Counted from the stretch's first letter, positions 36,616-45,957 are shown. The stretch is 64,000 nucleotides of DNA from an uncultured Oscillospiraceae bacterium (GCA_934589225.1 CAKTNS010000001.1:62001-126000); one strand, 5' to 3'. Numbers and translations: made by a program. The notes: generated by a model not told the origin, from the letters alone.

Positions 36616-37617
36616 ATGATCGCGATTTTAAAAAACAATACCACCCGGGAGCAGAAGGAACAGCTGATTTCCTGGCTGAAAAATCAGAATCTGGATGTGC
36701 ATGTATCCGAAGGAAAGCAGGTGACCATCCTTGGCCTGGTGGGCGACACCAGCCGGGTGGACATCGAGCTTCTGGCATCCCTGGAAATGGTGGAGTCTGT
36801 CAAGCGGGTGTCGGAGCCCTTCAAGCAGGCAAACCGGAAATTCCACCCCAAGGACACCATTGTGGAAGTCGGCAACACCCGCATCGGCGGCGGCTATTTC
36901 GGCATCATTGCCGGGCCCTGCTCTGTGGAATCCGAGGAGCAGCTGGTGGGCATTGCCAAGGCAGTAAAAGAAAGCGGTGCGACCATGCTCCGGGGCGGGG
37001 CCTTTAAGCCCAGAACCTCTCCCTACGCCTTCCAGGGCCTGGGTGCGGAAGGTCTTCGGCTTCTGGAAATCGCCAAGCAGGAAACGGGGCTGCCCATTGT
37101 TACGGAGATCATGAACATCAACACCCTGGAGCTGTTCGAAAACGTAGATCTTATTCAGGTGGGAGCCCGGAATATGCAGAATTTTGACCTTTTAAAGGAG
37201 CTGGGCAAAACGAAGAAGCCCATCCTTCTGAAGCGTGGCCTGGCCAACACCCTGCAGGAGCTGCTCATGAGTGCGGAATACATTATGAGCGAGGGCAACG
37301 AAAACGTCATCCTCTGCGAGCGGGGCATTCGCACCTTTGAAACCTACACCCGCAATACCATGGACATTTCCGCCATTCCCGTTCTGCACGAGTTAAGCCA
37401 TCTCCCCGTGATCGCGGACCCCAGCCACGCCACAGGCAAGGCCCGGCTGGTATCCAGCATGTCCTGCGCTGCCGTGGCTGCCGGTGCCGACGGCCTGATG
37501 ATCGAAGTCCACAACGCACCGGAAAAAGCCCTGTGTGACGGGGCACAGTCTTTGACCCCTGCCCAGTTCCAGGAGGTCAGCCGCCGGGTCCATACCCTTC
37601 GGGAGGTGCTGGCATGA
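36616..37617 (+). CDS. aroF: 3-deoxy-7-phosphoheptulonate (DAHP) synthase, type I-beta with regulatory N-terminus
   Basis: Catalyses the first step of the shikimate pathway: phosphoenolpyruvate plus erythrose 4-phosphate to DAHP. The 333-residue product has an N-terminal ferredoxin-like domain (1-70), known in Thermotoga-type enzymes to bind Tyr or Phe for feedback control. The barrel follows, with IAGPCSVES, GGAFKPRTSPYAFQG, the metal-site His in ADPSHATGK, and MIEVH. I chose ATG 36616 (CAAGGAG upstream); the longer frame runs through the attenuator. First structural gene of the operon. Confidence 0.95.
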   Translation: MIAILKNNTTREQKEQLISWLKNQNLDVHVSEGKQVTILGLVGDTSRVDIELLASLEMVESVKRVSEPFKQANRKFHPKDTIVEVGNTRIGGGYFGIIAGPCSVESEEQLVGIAKAVKESGATMLRGGAFKPRTSPYAFQGLGAEGLRLLEIAKQETGLPIVTEIMNINTLELFENVDLIQVGARNMQNFDLLKELGKTKKPILLKRGLANTLQELLMSAEYIMSEGNENVILCERGIRTFETYTRNTMDISAIPVLHELSHLPVIADPSHATGKARLVSSMSCAAVAAGADGLMIEVHNAPEKALCDGAQSLTPAQFQEVSRRVHTLREVLA

Positions 37618-38444
37618 CCGTCGGAATATTGGGACTGGGCCTCATCGGAGGCTCTCTGGCAAGAGCCTATGCTCTGGCCGGTCATACGGTCTACGCAAAA
37701 GACAATGACGAAAAAACACTGTCCTTTGCCATTCTCTCCGGCGCGGTCCGGGGAAAGCTGGATGAAACCACCGCTTGCAAGTGCGACCTGATTTTCCTTG
37801 CTGTCTACCCCGGGGACTGCGCCGGATGGCTGGAGGAAAACGGCCGGTACCTTCGGAGGGATGCGCTGGTTTTGGACTGCTGCGGCATCAAAAAGGAAGT
37901 CTGCGCCCGGTGCTTCCCGGTGGCCAAGGAATACGGCTTTACCTTTGTGGGTGGACATCCCATGGCAGGCTCCCAGTTTTCCGGCTTTAAATACAGCCGG
38001 GCGGACCTGTTTCAGGGCGCCCCCATGGTATTGGTGCCTCCCCGGTATGATGACATTGAACTGCTGCAACGGATCAAGGATGCCCTGGCCCCCTGCGGGT
38101 TTGGCATGTTTTCCGTAACCAGTGCGGAGGATCATGACCAAATGATCGCCTTTACCTCTCAAATGCCCCATGTTTTGAGCAATGCCTTTATCAAGTCCCC
38201 TACCGCCCAACGGCACAAGGGCTTCTCCGCGGGAAGCTACAAGGACCTGACCCGGGTGGCCTGGCTCAACGCCCCCATGTGGAGTGAGCTGTTTTTGGAA
38301 AATCGGGAAAATCTCCTTTTTGAGCTGGATACCTACATGCGTGCCTTGCAGGCTTACCGGGATGCTCTGGCAAACCGGGATGCGGACGCCCTGACCGCGC
38401 TGCTGGAGGCCGGGAAAAAAGCAAAGGAGGATGTGGACGGATGA
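37614..38444 (+). CDS. tyrA: Prephenate dehydrogenase
   Basis: Oxidatively decarboxylates prephenate to 4-hydroxyphenylpyruvate on the way to tyrosine. The 276 residues have a Rossmann NAD site GLGLIGGSLARAY (6-18), the conserved GGHPMAGSQFSGF (about 115) and the catalytic-region TSAEDHDQMIAFTSQMPH (about 170-187). There is no C-terminal ACT domain, so feedback control may rest on the operon attenuator. It overlaps aroF and aroB by 4 bases each. Confidence 0.93.
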   Translation: MTVGILGLGLIGGSLARAYALAGHTVYAKDNDEKTLSFAILSGAVRGKLDETTACKCDLIFLAVYPGDCAGWLEENGRYLRRDALVLDCCGIKKEVCARCFPVAKEYGFTFVGGHPMAGSQFSGFKYSRADLFQGAPMVLVPPRYDDIELLQRIKDALAPCGFGMFSVTSAEDHDQMIAFTSQMPHVLSNAFIKSPTAQRHKGFSAGSYKDLTRVAWLNAPMWSELFLENRENLLFELDTYMRALQAYRDALANRDADALTALLEAGKKAKEDVDG

Positions 38445-39493
38445 GAACAGTGACAGTTTCGGCTTCCCGCCGGTATGACATTCTGATCGGTCCGGGGCTA
38501 TTGCGCCAGCTGGGAAAAAGCGTCAGCGCCCTGGGAAAAATCCAGACGGTGTGTCTCGTCAGTGACAGCACCGTAGATCCTCTTTATGGCAATCAGGCGG
38601 AGGAAAGCCTGCGCTCGGCAGGGCTCAACGTTCTGCGCTTTGTGTTTCCCACCGGAGAGGCCAGCAAGTGCGGCGAAACCTATTGGAAGCTTCAGACCTT
38701 TTTGGTAGACAACCACCTGACCCGGACGGATGCTCTGGTGGCCTTGGGCGGCGGTGTGGTCGGTGATCTGACAGGATTTGCGGCGGCGACGTTCCAGCGC
38801 GGCATTCGCTTTATTCAGGTACCCACCACCCTTCTGGCGGCGGTGGATTCCTCTGTAGGGGGAAAAACGGCTATTGATGTTCCCGGAGGAAAAAACATGG
38901 TAGGGGCCTTCTGGCAGCCCAGCCTGGTACTGTGCGATACGGATACCCTGGATACCCTCCCCCGGGACATTTTCCGGGACGGCTGCGCGGAGGTTTTAAA
39001 ATACGGTGTTATTTTTGACCGGGCGTTTTTTGATTATCTGGCCAAAACCGGCCCTGACTTTGACCGGGAGGCGGTTATTGAGCGCTGCGTGATTCTGAAG
39101 CGGGATGTGGTCGCTCAGGACGAATATGACAACGGAGCCCGGATGCTTTTGAACCTGGGCCATACCTTTGGCCACGGTGTGGAGGCCCAGAGCGACTTCC
39201 GTCTGTCCCACGGAAAGTCTGTGGCCATCGGCCTTGCCATGATTTCCAGAGCGGCGGTGAAAAAAGGCATCCTGGGGGAAGCAGACTGCGCCAGCATTCT
39301 CCGGGCCTTGGCACTCTATAATCTGCCCACTTCCACGGATATTTCTCCGGACCGCATTGCCCAGACGGCTCTGTCGGATAAGAAACGGGCCGGTTCCAGT
39401 GTCAGTCTGATCGTCCCCCGGGCCATTGGAAGCTGCGAAATCGTGCCCGTGCCTGTGGAAGAGGTACCGGGCTGGGTTCAGGCGGGGATGTGA
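38441..39493 (+). CDS. aroB: 3-dehydroquinate synthase
   Basis: Converts DAHP to 3-dehydroquinate, using NAD and a metal. The 350 residues show GGGVVGDLTGFAAATFQRG (about 100-118), PTTLLAAVDSSVGGKT, the metal-binding Glu in GCAEVLKYG, and the later His residues in NLGHTFGHGVE. The ATG overlaps the tyrA stop (ATGA) and has AAGGAGGATG upstream, so translation is coupled. Confidence 0.96.
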   Translation: MRTVTVSASRRYDILIGPGLLRQLGKSVSALGKIQTVCLVSDSTVDPLYGNQAEESLRSAGLNVLRFVFPTGEASKCGETYWKLQTFLVDNHLTRTDALVALGGGVVGDLTGFAAATFQRGIRFIQVPTTLLAAVDSSVGGKTAIDVPGGKNMVGAFWQPSLVLCDTDTLDTLPRDIFRDGCAEVLKYGVIFDRAFFDYLAKTGPDFDREAVIERCVILKRDVVAQDEYDNGARMLLNLGHTFGHGVEAQSDFRLSHGKSVAIGLAMISRAAVKKGILGEADCASILRALALYNLPTSTDISPDRIAQTALSDKKRAGSSVSLIVPRAIGSCEIVPVPVEEVPGWVQAGM

Positions 39494-39495
39494 CT

Positions 39496-40692
39496 ATGAA
39501 CTTGACCATCATGCCCGGGAAGCTTCATGGGACGGTCCGGGCCATTCCCTCCAAATCCCAGGCCCACAGAATGCTGATATGCGCCGCCTTTGCGGATGGG
39601 CCAACCTTTTTAAACTGCCCGGAAACCAACCGGGATATTGACGCGACGGCCCAGTGCCTTTCTGCCTTGGGTGCCCAAATTACCCGCAGCCCGGAGGGTT
39701 TCGGGGTGACGCCCATACAGGAAGTCCCCAAAAGTGCGGTGCTTCCCTGTCAGGACAGCGGCTCTACCCTTCGCTTTCTGCTGCCGGTAGCCGGTGCCCT
39801 GGGGTGTGACGCCACCTTTCTTTTGACCGGTCGCCTCCCCCAGCGGCCCCTCAGTCCTTTGTGGGAGGAACTGGAGCGGATGGGCTGTCATCTGTCCCGC
39901 CCAACAGAAAATACGGTGCGCTGCCAAGGAAGGCTGCAAGCGGGTGTTTATACAATTGACGGCGGTGTTTCCAGCCAGTTTATTACGGGACTTTTGCTGG
40001 CGCTGGCTCTGGTGCCGGGAGAAAGTCGGCTGACGGTGCTGGGAAAGCTGGAATCCGCCCCCTATGTGACCATGACACAGCAGGTCATGGCCCTGTTCGG
40101 TAAAAATACGGCGGGACTGGCGGTTTCCGGCGGCCGTTTCCATTCCCCGGGAAAACAATGGGTGGAAGGCGACTGGAGCAACGCTGCCTTCTTCCTGGCG
40201 GCCAAGGCACTTGGAAGCGACGTTCAGGTGGAAAACCTGGATTTGGAGTCCGCCCAGGGAGACCGGGCCTGCTTTACGCTGTTGCCAGAGCTTGTAAAAG
40301 GAACGCAAAGCATTTGCGCCGCCGATATTCCGGACCTTGTGCCGATTTTATCGGTGGTGGCGGCAGCCGCTCACGGTGCGGAGTTTACAAACATCCACCG
40401 GCTGCGGCTGAAGGAATCCGACCGGGTGGAAGCGGTGATCCACATGCTCACAGCCCTGGGAGGCAAGGCAGAGGCCGTAGGTGATACCTTGCGGGTCTAC
40501 GGCACCGGCCTTACCGGCGGCACGGTGGACAGCCGCAATGACCACCGCATTGCCATGTCCGCGGCCATTGCTTCCACGGTGTGCAGCCGGAGCGTAACCA
40601 TTCTTGGGGCGGAGTGTACCGAAAAATCCTATCCCAGCTTCTTTAGGGAATTCAAAAAATTGGGAGGCAGCTATGAGCAGCACTTACGGTGA
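39496..40692 (+). CDS. aroA: 3-phosphoshikimate 1-carboxyvinyltransferase (EPSP synthase)
   Basis: Transfers the enolpyruvyl group of PEP to shikimate 3-phosphate. The 398 residues show the phosphate-site PSKSQAHRMLICAAF (about 17-31), QDSGSTLRFLLP (about 87-98), IDGGVSSQFITGLLLAL, RLKESDRVEA and NDHRIAMSAAIA. The phosphate-binding loop does not have the NAGTAMR form of classical class I enzymes. I prefer the ATG at 39496; a GTG two codons earlier overlaps the aroB stop. The end overlaps aroC by 20 bases. Confidence 0.95.
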   Translation: MNLTIMPGKLHGTVRAIPSKSQAHRMLICAAFADGPTFLNCPETNRDIDATAQCLSALGAQITRSPEGFGVTPIQEVPKSAVLPCQDSGSTLRFLLPVAGALGCDATFLLTGRLPQRPLSPLWEELERMGCHLSRPTENTVRCQGRLQAGVYTIDGGVSSQFITGLLLALALVPGESRLTVLGKLESAPYVTMTQQVMALFGKNTAGLAVSGGRFHSPGKQWVEGDWSNAAFFLAAKALGSDVQVENLDLESAQGDRACFTLLPELVKGTQSICAADIPDLVPILSVVAAAAHGAEFTNIHRLRLKESDRVEAVIHMLTALGGKAEAVGDTLRVYGTGLTGGTVDSRNDHRIAMSAAIASTVCSRSVTILGAECTEKSYPSFFREFKKLGGSYEQHLR

Positions 40693-41755
40693 ACATTTAA
40701 AGCTATCGATTTTCGGCCAATCCCACGGCCCTGCCATCGGAATGGTGCTGGACGGCATTCCCGGGGGCTTGCCCGTGGATCAGAATGTACTCTCGGACTT
40801 TCTCCGCCGCCGGGCCCCGGGGCAAAACGCCTATTCGACCCCCAGAAAAGAGGGGGATGTGCCGGAATTTTTAAGCGGACTGGTAAACGATGTGACCTGC
40901 GGCGCACCCATTGCCGCTCAAATCCGCAACACCAATACGCGGTCCGGAGACTATGAAAACCTGAAGGACTGCCCCCGGCCGGGCCATGCGGATTATACCG
41001 CTCAAATCAAATACGGCGGCTTTCAGGACAGCGCCGGAGGCGGCCACTTTTCCGGCCGTCTGACGGCCCCCATGTGCATTGCGGGGGGGCTTTGCAAACA
41101 GTGGCTGGAACAAAAATCCATCCGTATCGGCGCCCACATTGGGGCCATCGGCGGCATCTGGGATCGCCCCTTTGATGCTTTGGTGCCGCAATTGGATGCT
41201 GTATCGCAGGATTTTCCCACCCTGGATGCCGAAAAGGGTCTTGCCATGCAGGAAAAAATACAGGAAGTCAAGGGCCGCGGAGACAGCGTCGGCGGGGTCG
41301 TGGAGTGCGCCGTCACCGGGCTTCCCGCAGGACTGGGAGACCCCATGTTCGGCGGTATGGAAGGACGGCTGGCCCAAATGCTCTATGGCATCCCCGCGGT
41401 GAAGGGCGTGGAGTTTGGAGCGGGCTTCGGTGTTGCGGAGATGCTTGGAAGCGAAAACAACGACCCCTTCCGGGTCGTAAATGGGAAGGTCCTGACGGAA
41501 ACAAACCATTGCGGCGGCATCTTAGGCGGCATCACCGACGGAATGCCCCTGGTTTTCCGCATCGCCCTAAAACCAACGCCCTCTATTTCCCTGCCCCAAA
41601 AAAGCGTCAGTCTTTCCAATATGGAAAATCGGGAGCTTACGGTCCAGGGCCGCCACGATCCCTGCATCGTGCCCCGGGCCGTGCCTGTGGTGGAAGCGGC
41701 GGCGGCCATTGTCTTAATGGATGTATTACTGGGTGAAGGCTACTTTCGCCCATGA
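40673..41755 (+). CDS. aroC: Chorismate synthase
   Basis: Makes chorismate from EPSP using reduced FMN. The 360 residues have the signature segments GQSHGPAIGMVLDGIPGG (about 17-34), GDYENLKDCPRPGHADYT, FSGRLTAPMCIAGG, NHCGGILGGITDGMP and RHDPCIVPRAVPVVE. The ATG at 40673 follows GGGAGGCAGCT and lies inside the end of aroA; the frame upstream is shared sequence and not needed. Confidence 0.96.
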   Translation: MSSTYGEHLKLSIFGQSHGPAIGMVLDGIPGGLPVDQNVLSDFLRRRAPGQNAYSTPRKEGDVPEFLSGLVNDVTCGAPIAAQIRNTNTRSGDYENLKDCPRPGHADYTAQIKYGGFQDSAGGGHFSGRLTAPMCIAGGLCKQWLEQKSIRIGAHIGAIGGIWDRPFDALVPQLDAVSQDFPTLDAEKGLAMQEKIQEVKGRGDSVGGVVECAVTGLPAGLGDPMFGGMEGRLAQMLYGIPAVKGVEFGAGFGVAEMLGSENNDPFRVVNGKVLTETNHCGGILGGITDGMPLVFRIALKPTPSISLPQKSVSLSNMENRELTVQGRHDPCIVPRAVPVVEAAAAIVLMDVLLGEGYFRP

Positions 41756-41766
41756 GGAGAACGAGT

Positions 41767-42909
41767 ATGGACTTAAAAGAACTTCGGGCACAAATTGATG
41801 ATATTGACGATGAACTGGTGAAGCTGTTCTGTAAAAGAATGGACATTGCGGCCCAGGTGGCGGATTATAAAAAAGAAAACTGTCTGCCTATTTTTGTACC
41901 GGCCCGGGAGCGGGAAAAGCTTCAGGACGTCTCCCAAAAAGCAGGCCCGGAAATGGCTGCCTACACACGGACCCTGTATTCCATGCTTTTTGAGCTCAGC
42001 CGCAGCTATCAGAAAAAGCGGAACGGCGGAAATCCGGGACTATATGAAAAAATATCCCAGGCCATCCGGGAAACCCCGGCACTTTTCCCCCAGGAGGCCA
42101 TGGTGGCCTGCCAGGGTGTGGAGGGGGCCTATTCCCAGCTGGCCTGTGAAAAGATATTTAAAAGCCCCATGATCCGGTATTTTGAAACCTTTGACCAGGT
42201 CTTTAATGCCATCGATCAGGGCCTTTGCAAATACGGCGTTCTCCCCATCGAAAATTCCACCGCCGGATCTGTTACCAAGGTCTATGATTTGATGCTGCAG
42301 CATGATTTCTACATTGTCCGGAGCTTCCGCTTGAAAATCGACCACAATCTGTTGGCGGCTCCCGGGACAAAGCTGGAGGACATCCGGGAAATCTATTCCC
42401 ACGAGCAGGCCATCAGCCAGTGCGGCGGCTTCCTGCACAGCCTGAAAAACGTCCATGTGGTGGCAGTGGCCAATACGGCGGTGGCCGCCCAAATGGTGGC
42501 ATCCTCCGGGCGGCGGGATGTGGCGGCCATCAGCAGCCGCTCTTGTATGGAGCTCTATGGACTGCAAAATCTGGCTTCCTCCATTCAGGATAAGGGGAAC
42601 AACCGCACACGGTTCATCTGCATCAGCAAAAACATGGAAATTTACCCCGGGGCGGACAAGACCAGCATTATGATGGTTTTGAATCACAAGCCCGGCGCGC
42701 TCTACAAGGTCCTGGCCCGAATTTATGCCCTGGGCATCAACGTCACCAAGCTGGAATCCCGGCCGATCCCGGAGCGGGACTTTGAGTTTATGTTCTATTT
42801 TGATTTGGAGACCTCCATCTATTCCCAGGAATTTCAGGAGCTTATGGGGGAATTGGAGGATTTCTGCGAGGAATTTAAGTATTTGGGAAGCTTCTCGGAG
42901 GTGGTCTGA
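41767..42909 (+). CDS. pheA: Bifunctional chorismate mutase / prephenate dehydratase (P-protein)
   Basis: Converts chorismate to prephenate and then to phenylpyruvate. The 380-residue product has an AroQ-type chorismate mutase (about 1-88, beginning LRAQIDDIDDELVKLFCKRM). The dehydratase follows (about 105-285, with VEGAYSQLA, PIENSTAGSV, NRTRFICIS). The ACT domain (about 297-375) has the Phe-binding motifs GALYKVL and ESRPIP, so feedback by phenylalanine is expected. The ATG follows GAGGAGAACGAGT. Its product prephenate also feeds tyrA in the same operon. Confidence 0.95.
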   Translation: MDLKELRAQIDDIDDELVKLFCKRMDIAAQVADYKKENCLPIFVPAREREKLQDVSQKAGPEMAAYTRTLYSMLFELSRSYQKKRNGGNPGLYEKISQAIRETPALFPQEAMVACQGVEGAYSQLACEKIFKSPMIRYFETFDQVFNAIDQGLCKYGVLPIENSTAGSVTKVYDLMLQHDFYIVRSFRLKIDHNLLAAPGTKLEDIREIYSHEQAISQCGGFLHSLKNVHVVAVANTAVAAQMVASSGRRDVAAISSRSCMELYGLQNLASSIQDKGNNRTRFICISKNMEIYPGADKTSIMMVLNHKPGALYKVLARIYALGINVTKLESRPIPERDFEFMFYFDLETSIYSQEFQELMGELEDFCEEFKYLGSFSEVV

Positions 42910-44145
42910 ATGAAATGCGGTTTGCTCGGCAGAACCCTGGGCCATAGCTACTCCCCCCAGATCCACCAAAAGCTGGGGTCCTACAGCTACAGTCTGTTTG
43001 AAAAGGAGCCCCAGGAACTGGAACATTTTCTTCGGCATGGAGATTTTAAAGGCCTGAATGTGACCATTCCCTATAAAAAAGAGGTCATTCCCTATCTGGA
43101 TGCCCTCTCCCCTACGGCAAAAAAGCTCGGTGCCGTCAACACCGTTCTCCGGCAGCCGGACGGAAAACTGATTGGCCATAATACGGATTACTTCGGTTTT
43201 CAGACCATGCTGAAAGCCAGCGGCATTCCGGTTGCCGGAAAGAAGGTTCTGGTCTGCGGCAGCGGCGGTGCCTCCAATACGGCCCAGGCGGTGCTGCGGG
43301 AGGCCGGGGCGAAGGTGGTGGTTCTGTCCCGCTCCGGGCCTGACAACTATCAGAATCTGAGCAAGCACTGGGACGCCGCTTTGATCGTCAACACCACCCC
43401 TCTGGGCATGTATCCCAATGTGGAGGAAGCAGCCATTGAGAATCTGGATCAGTTTCCAAAGCTGGAAGGGGTTCTGGATGTGATCTACAATCCCGCCAGG
43501 ACCAAGCTTCTTCTGGAAGCGGAAAAGCGAGGCCTTCCAGCCGTCAATGGATTGCTGATGCTGGTGGCCCAGGCCAAGGAGAGCGCGGAATGGTTTACGG
43601 GTGCACCCATTGATGACGGCTGCATCGGGACCATTTATCAGGAACTGCGGCGGCAAATGGAAAATATTGTTCTGATCGGTATGCCCGGCTCCGGGAAGAC
43701 CACCGTGGGTAAAATGCTTGCCCGGGAACTGGGCCGGGAATTTGTGGATGCCGATGCGGTTTTGGAGCAGCGGGCTGGACGCCCCATCACCCAGATCATC
43801 CCCTTGGAGGGGGAAGCTGTATTCAGAGCCATGGAAACAGAGGTTCTCCAGGACCTGGGGAAGCGTTCCGGGCTGGTCCTTGCCACCGGAGGCGGCTGTG
43901 TCACAAGGCCGGAAAACTATGATGCGCTTCACCGTAACGGCACCATTGTTTGGCTGCGGCGCCCAACGGCCCTTCTGCCTACAGAAGGAAGGCCGCTGTC
44001 CCAGGCCGGACGGTTGGAAGAGCTTTACCAAAAGCGGGCGCCGCTCTATACGGCCTTTGGGGACCTTACCGCCGAAAACGGCGGCACGCCCCAGGAAACC
44101 GTGGAGGAAATTCTAAGTAAGTTTAAAATGGGAGGCACACAATGA
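42910..44145 (+). CDS. aroE-aroK: Shikimate dehydrogenase - shikimate kinase fusion (AroE-AroK)
   Basis: One 411-residue protein carries two consecutive pathway steps: reduction of dehydroshikimate and phosphorylation of shikimate. Residues 1-250 are AroE: HSYSPQIHQ, NVTIPYKKEV with the catalytic Lys, LGAVNTV, HNTDYFGF, and CGSGGASNTAQA as NADP site. Residues 254-411 are AroK: P-loop GMPGSGKTTVGK, VDADAVLE, FRAMETEVL, ATGGGCV and RPLSQ. The two halves join without a long linker. The gene starts directly after the pheA stop, with GGAGGTGG upstream. Confidence 0.95.
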   Translation: MKCGLLGRTLGHSYSPQIHQKLGSYSYSLFEKEPQELEHFLRHGDFKGLNVTIPYKKEVIPYLDALSPTAKKLGAVNTVLRQPDGKLIGHNTDYFGFQTMLKASGIPVAGKKVLVCGSGGASNTAQAVLREAGAKVVVLSRSGPDNYQNLSKHWDAALIVNTTPLGMYPNVEEAAIENLDQFPKLEGVLDVIYNPARTKLLLEAEKRGLPAVNGLLMLVAQAKESAEWFTGAPIDDGCIGTIYQELRRQMENIVLIGMPGSGKTTVGKMLARELGREFVDADAVLEQRAGRPITQIIPLEGEAVFRAMETEVLQDLGKRSGLVLATGGGCVTRPENYDALHRNGTIVWLRRPTALLPTEGRPLSQAGRLEELYQKRAPLYTAFGDLTAENGGTPQETVEEILSKFKMGGTQ

Positions 44146-44582
44146 AGCTGCTTGTCTTAAATGGCCCAAGCATCAACATGCTGGGTGTCCGGGAGCCGGG
44201 AATTTACGGAACGCAAACCTTTTCTGATCTGCTGCGCTTGCTGGAGGACACCGGTAAGGAATTGGGTGTAGAGGTGGAGCAATACCAGTCCAACCACGAA
44301 GGGTGTCTCGTGGACAAGATTCAGCAAGCCCTCGGCCACGCAGACGGCATTGTCATCAATCCAGCCGCCTATACCCATACCAGCGTGGCCATTCTGGATG
44401 CCTTAAAGGCGGTTTCCATCCCCGCGGTGGAGGTCCATATTTCCGATGTAGACGGCCGGGAGGCCTTCCGGAAGATCTCCTATCCGGGTATGTACTGCGA
44501 AAAGACCATCAAGGGCCATGGATTAGAGGGCTATGCCATGGCCATGCGGTACCTCTGGGAGAAGTACGGACAAATCCATTGA
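44142..44582 (+). CDS. aroQ: 3-dehydroquinate dehydratase, type II
   Basis: Removes water from 3-dehydroquinate. The 146-residue small dodecameric type shows NGPSINMLGVREPGIYG (8-24) with the catalytic Tyr, QSNHEGCLVDKI, INPAAYTHTSVAILDAL and EVHISDVDGREAFRKIS. The last segment differs from the more usual EVHLSN pattern. It overlaps the fusion gene by 4 bases and is the last pathway gene of the operon. No terminator hairpin is visible after it. Confidence 0.95.
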   Translation: MKLLVLNGPSINMLGVREPGIYGTQTFSDLLRLLEDTGKELGVEVEQYQSNHEGCLVDKIQQALGHADGIVINPAAYTHTSVAILDALKAVSIPAVEVHISDVDGREAFRKISYPGMYCEKTIKGHGLEGYAMAMRYLWEKYGQIH

Positions 44583-44607
44583 CATTGTTTTTGGTTTTTG
44601 GTATTCT
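44579..44607 (+). promoter_or_regulatory. Probable sigma-A promoter of the GT4 gene after the aro operon
   Basis: TTGACA (44579-44584), 17-base spacer, TATTCT (44602-44607), overlapping the aroQ stop. Read-through from the operon is also possible. Confidence 0.65.
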
Positions 44608-44637
44608 TGACATAAATCTCATGCAAGAGGTGCGGCT

Positions 44638-45957
44638 ATGAACGAAACGATTTGTCTTCTGAACGATTCCTTTCCCCCGGTGATCGACGGTGTTGCCAAC
44701 GCCGTGGTGAATTACGCCCAAAATCTCTACCGGATGGAAGAAAACCCGGTGGTGATCACGCCGGAGTATCCCGGTGCGGATGACACTCCCTTCCCCTACC
44801 CGATCCTTCGGTATCCGGCCCTGGATCTGCGGAATCGCACCGCCGGATATATGGCGGGCATCCCCTTTGCCCCGGAGCTGCTGCGGCAGCTGGAGGGCAA
44901 ACAGGTAGGGCTGCTGCACAGCCACTGCCCCATCGTTTCCAATATGCTGGGAAGAGAACTGCGACAGGTGCTGGACGTCCCCCTGGTCATGACTTACCAC
45001 ACCAAATTTGACGTGGATATTGCAAACCTCATTCGAAGCAAGGCTTTGCAGGAGGGCAGCAAACGGGCACTTCTGGAGAATATCAACGCCTGCGATGAGG
45101 TCTGGGCCGTGAGTGAGGGCGCCGCGGATAATCTGCGGGCCCTGGGCTACGAGGGGGACTGCGTGATCATGCGCAACGGCGTAGATCTGCCCCGAGGAAG
45201 AGTCCGTCAGGAACTGATTGCGGAAGTCACCGCCGGGTTTGATCTGCCGGAAGAGGTCCCGCTGTATCTCTTCGTAGGCCGCATCATGTGGTATAAGGGT
45301 CTTCGAATCACCCTGGACGCACTGGCAATGCTGAAGGCCAAAGGAAAGGACTTTCGCATGGTATTTGTAGGCGGCGGCGGAGATTTTGATGCCGTCAAGG
45401 CCTACGCCCAGGAGCTGGGGCTGACAGACAAATGCTTTTTCGCCGGGCCCCAGGCGGACCGGGAAAAGCTGCGGGCCTGGTACTGCCGGGCAGATCTGTT
45501 TTTGTTCCCCTCCACCTTCGACACCAACGGGCTGGTTGTCCGGGAAGCGGCGGCCTGCGGCCTGGGGGCCGTGCTGATCAGGGGCAGCTGTGCGGCAGAA
45601 GGAATCACAGATGGCCGCAACGGACTGTTGATCGAAGAAAACGCCCAGAGCATGGCGGCCTGTCTGGAAGACCTTCACAAACCCGCCATGGCCTCCATCG
45701 GTCTGAAGGCCCAGCAGGAGCTCTACATCAGCTGGGAAGAGGCGGTGAATGTGGCCCGGGAGCGGTACCGGGTCGTCATGGAGCAATATAAAAGCGGAAA
45801 ATACACCCGCCGCCGGAAAGCGCTGGAACCCATGTTCAAAGCCAACGGGGAACTGATGGAGGGTCTGGCACGGCTGGAAGAACGGCGGGATATGCTGCAC
45901 AAGCGGCTATCCAATGCGGTAGAAGAATCCAAAGAGCATTTGAAGGAACTATTTTAA
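44638..45957 (+). CDS. Family 4 glycosyltransferase (glycolipid-type)
   Basis: A 439-residue GT-B enzyme similar in layout to 1,2-diacylglycerol glucosyltransferases. It has the N-terminal DSFPPVIDGVANAVVNYA (9-26), HSHCPIVSNMLG, MTYHTKFDVDI, NGVDLPR, and the donor side FVGRIMWYKGL and FPSTFDTNGLVVREAAACG (about 288-306). The C-terminal 60 residues are a charged helix (RRRKALEPM to HLKELF), possibly for membrane contact. A role in a glucolipid or a surface glycan is inferred. Not part of aromatic synthesis. Confidence 0.87.
   Translation: MNETICLLNDSFPPVIDGVANAVVNYAQNLYRMEENPVVITPEYPGADDTPFPYPILRYPALDLRNRTAGYMAGIPFAPELLRQLEGKQVGLLHSHCPIVSNMLGRELRQVLDVPLVMTYHTKFDVDIANLIRSKALQEGSKRALLENINACDEVWAVSEGAADNLRALGYEGDCVIMRNGVDLPRGRVRQELIAEVTAGFDLPEEVPLYLFVGRIMWYKGLRITLDALAMLKAKGKDFRMVFVGGGGDFDAVKAYAQELGLTDKCFFAGPQADREKLRAWYCRADLFLFPSTFDTNGLVVREAAACGLGAVLIRGSCAAEGITDGRNGLLIEENAQSMAACLEDLHKPAMASIGLKAQQELYISWEEAVNVARERYRVVMEQYKSGKYTRRRKALEPMFKANGELMEGLARLEERRDMLHKRLSNAVEESKEHLKELF

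Noticed and set aside
42040..44031. Open frame of 663 codons opposite pheA and aroE-aroK
   Set aside because: Shadow of two clear genes with low-complexity translation rich in Gln, His and Gly.
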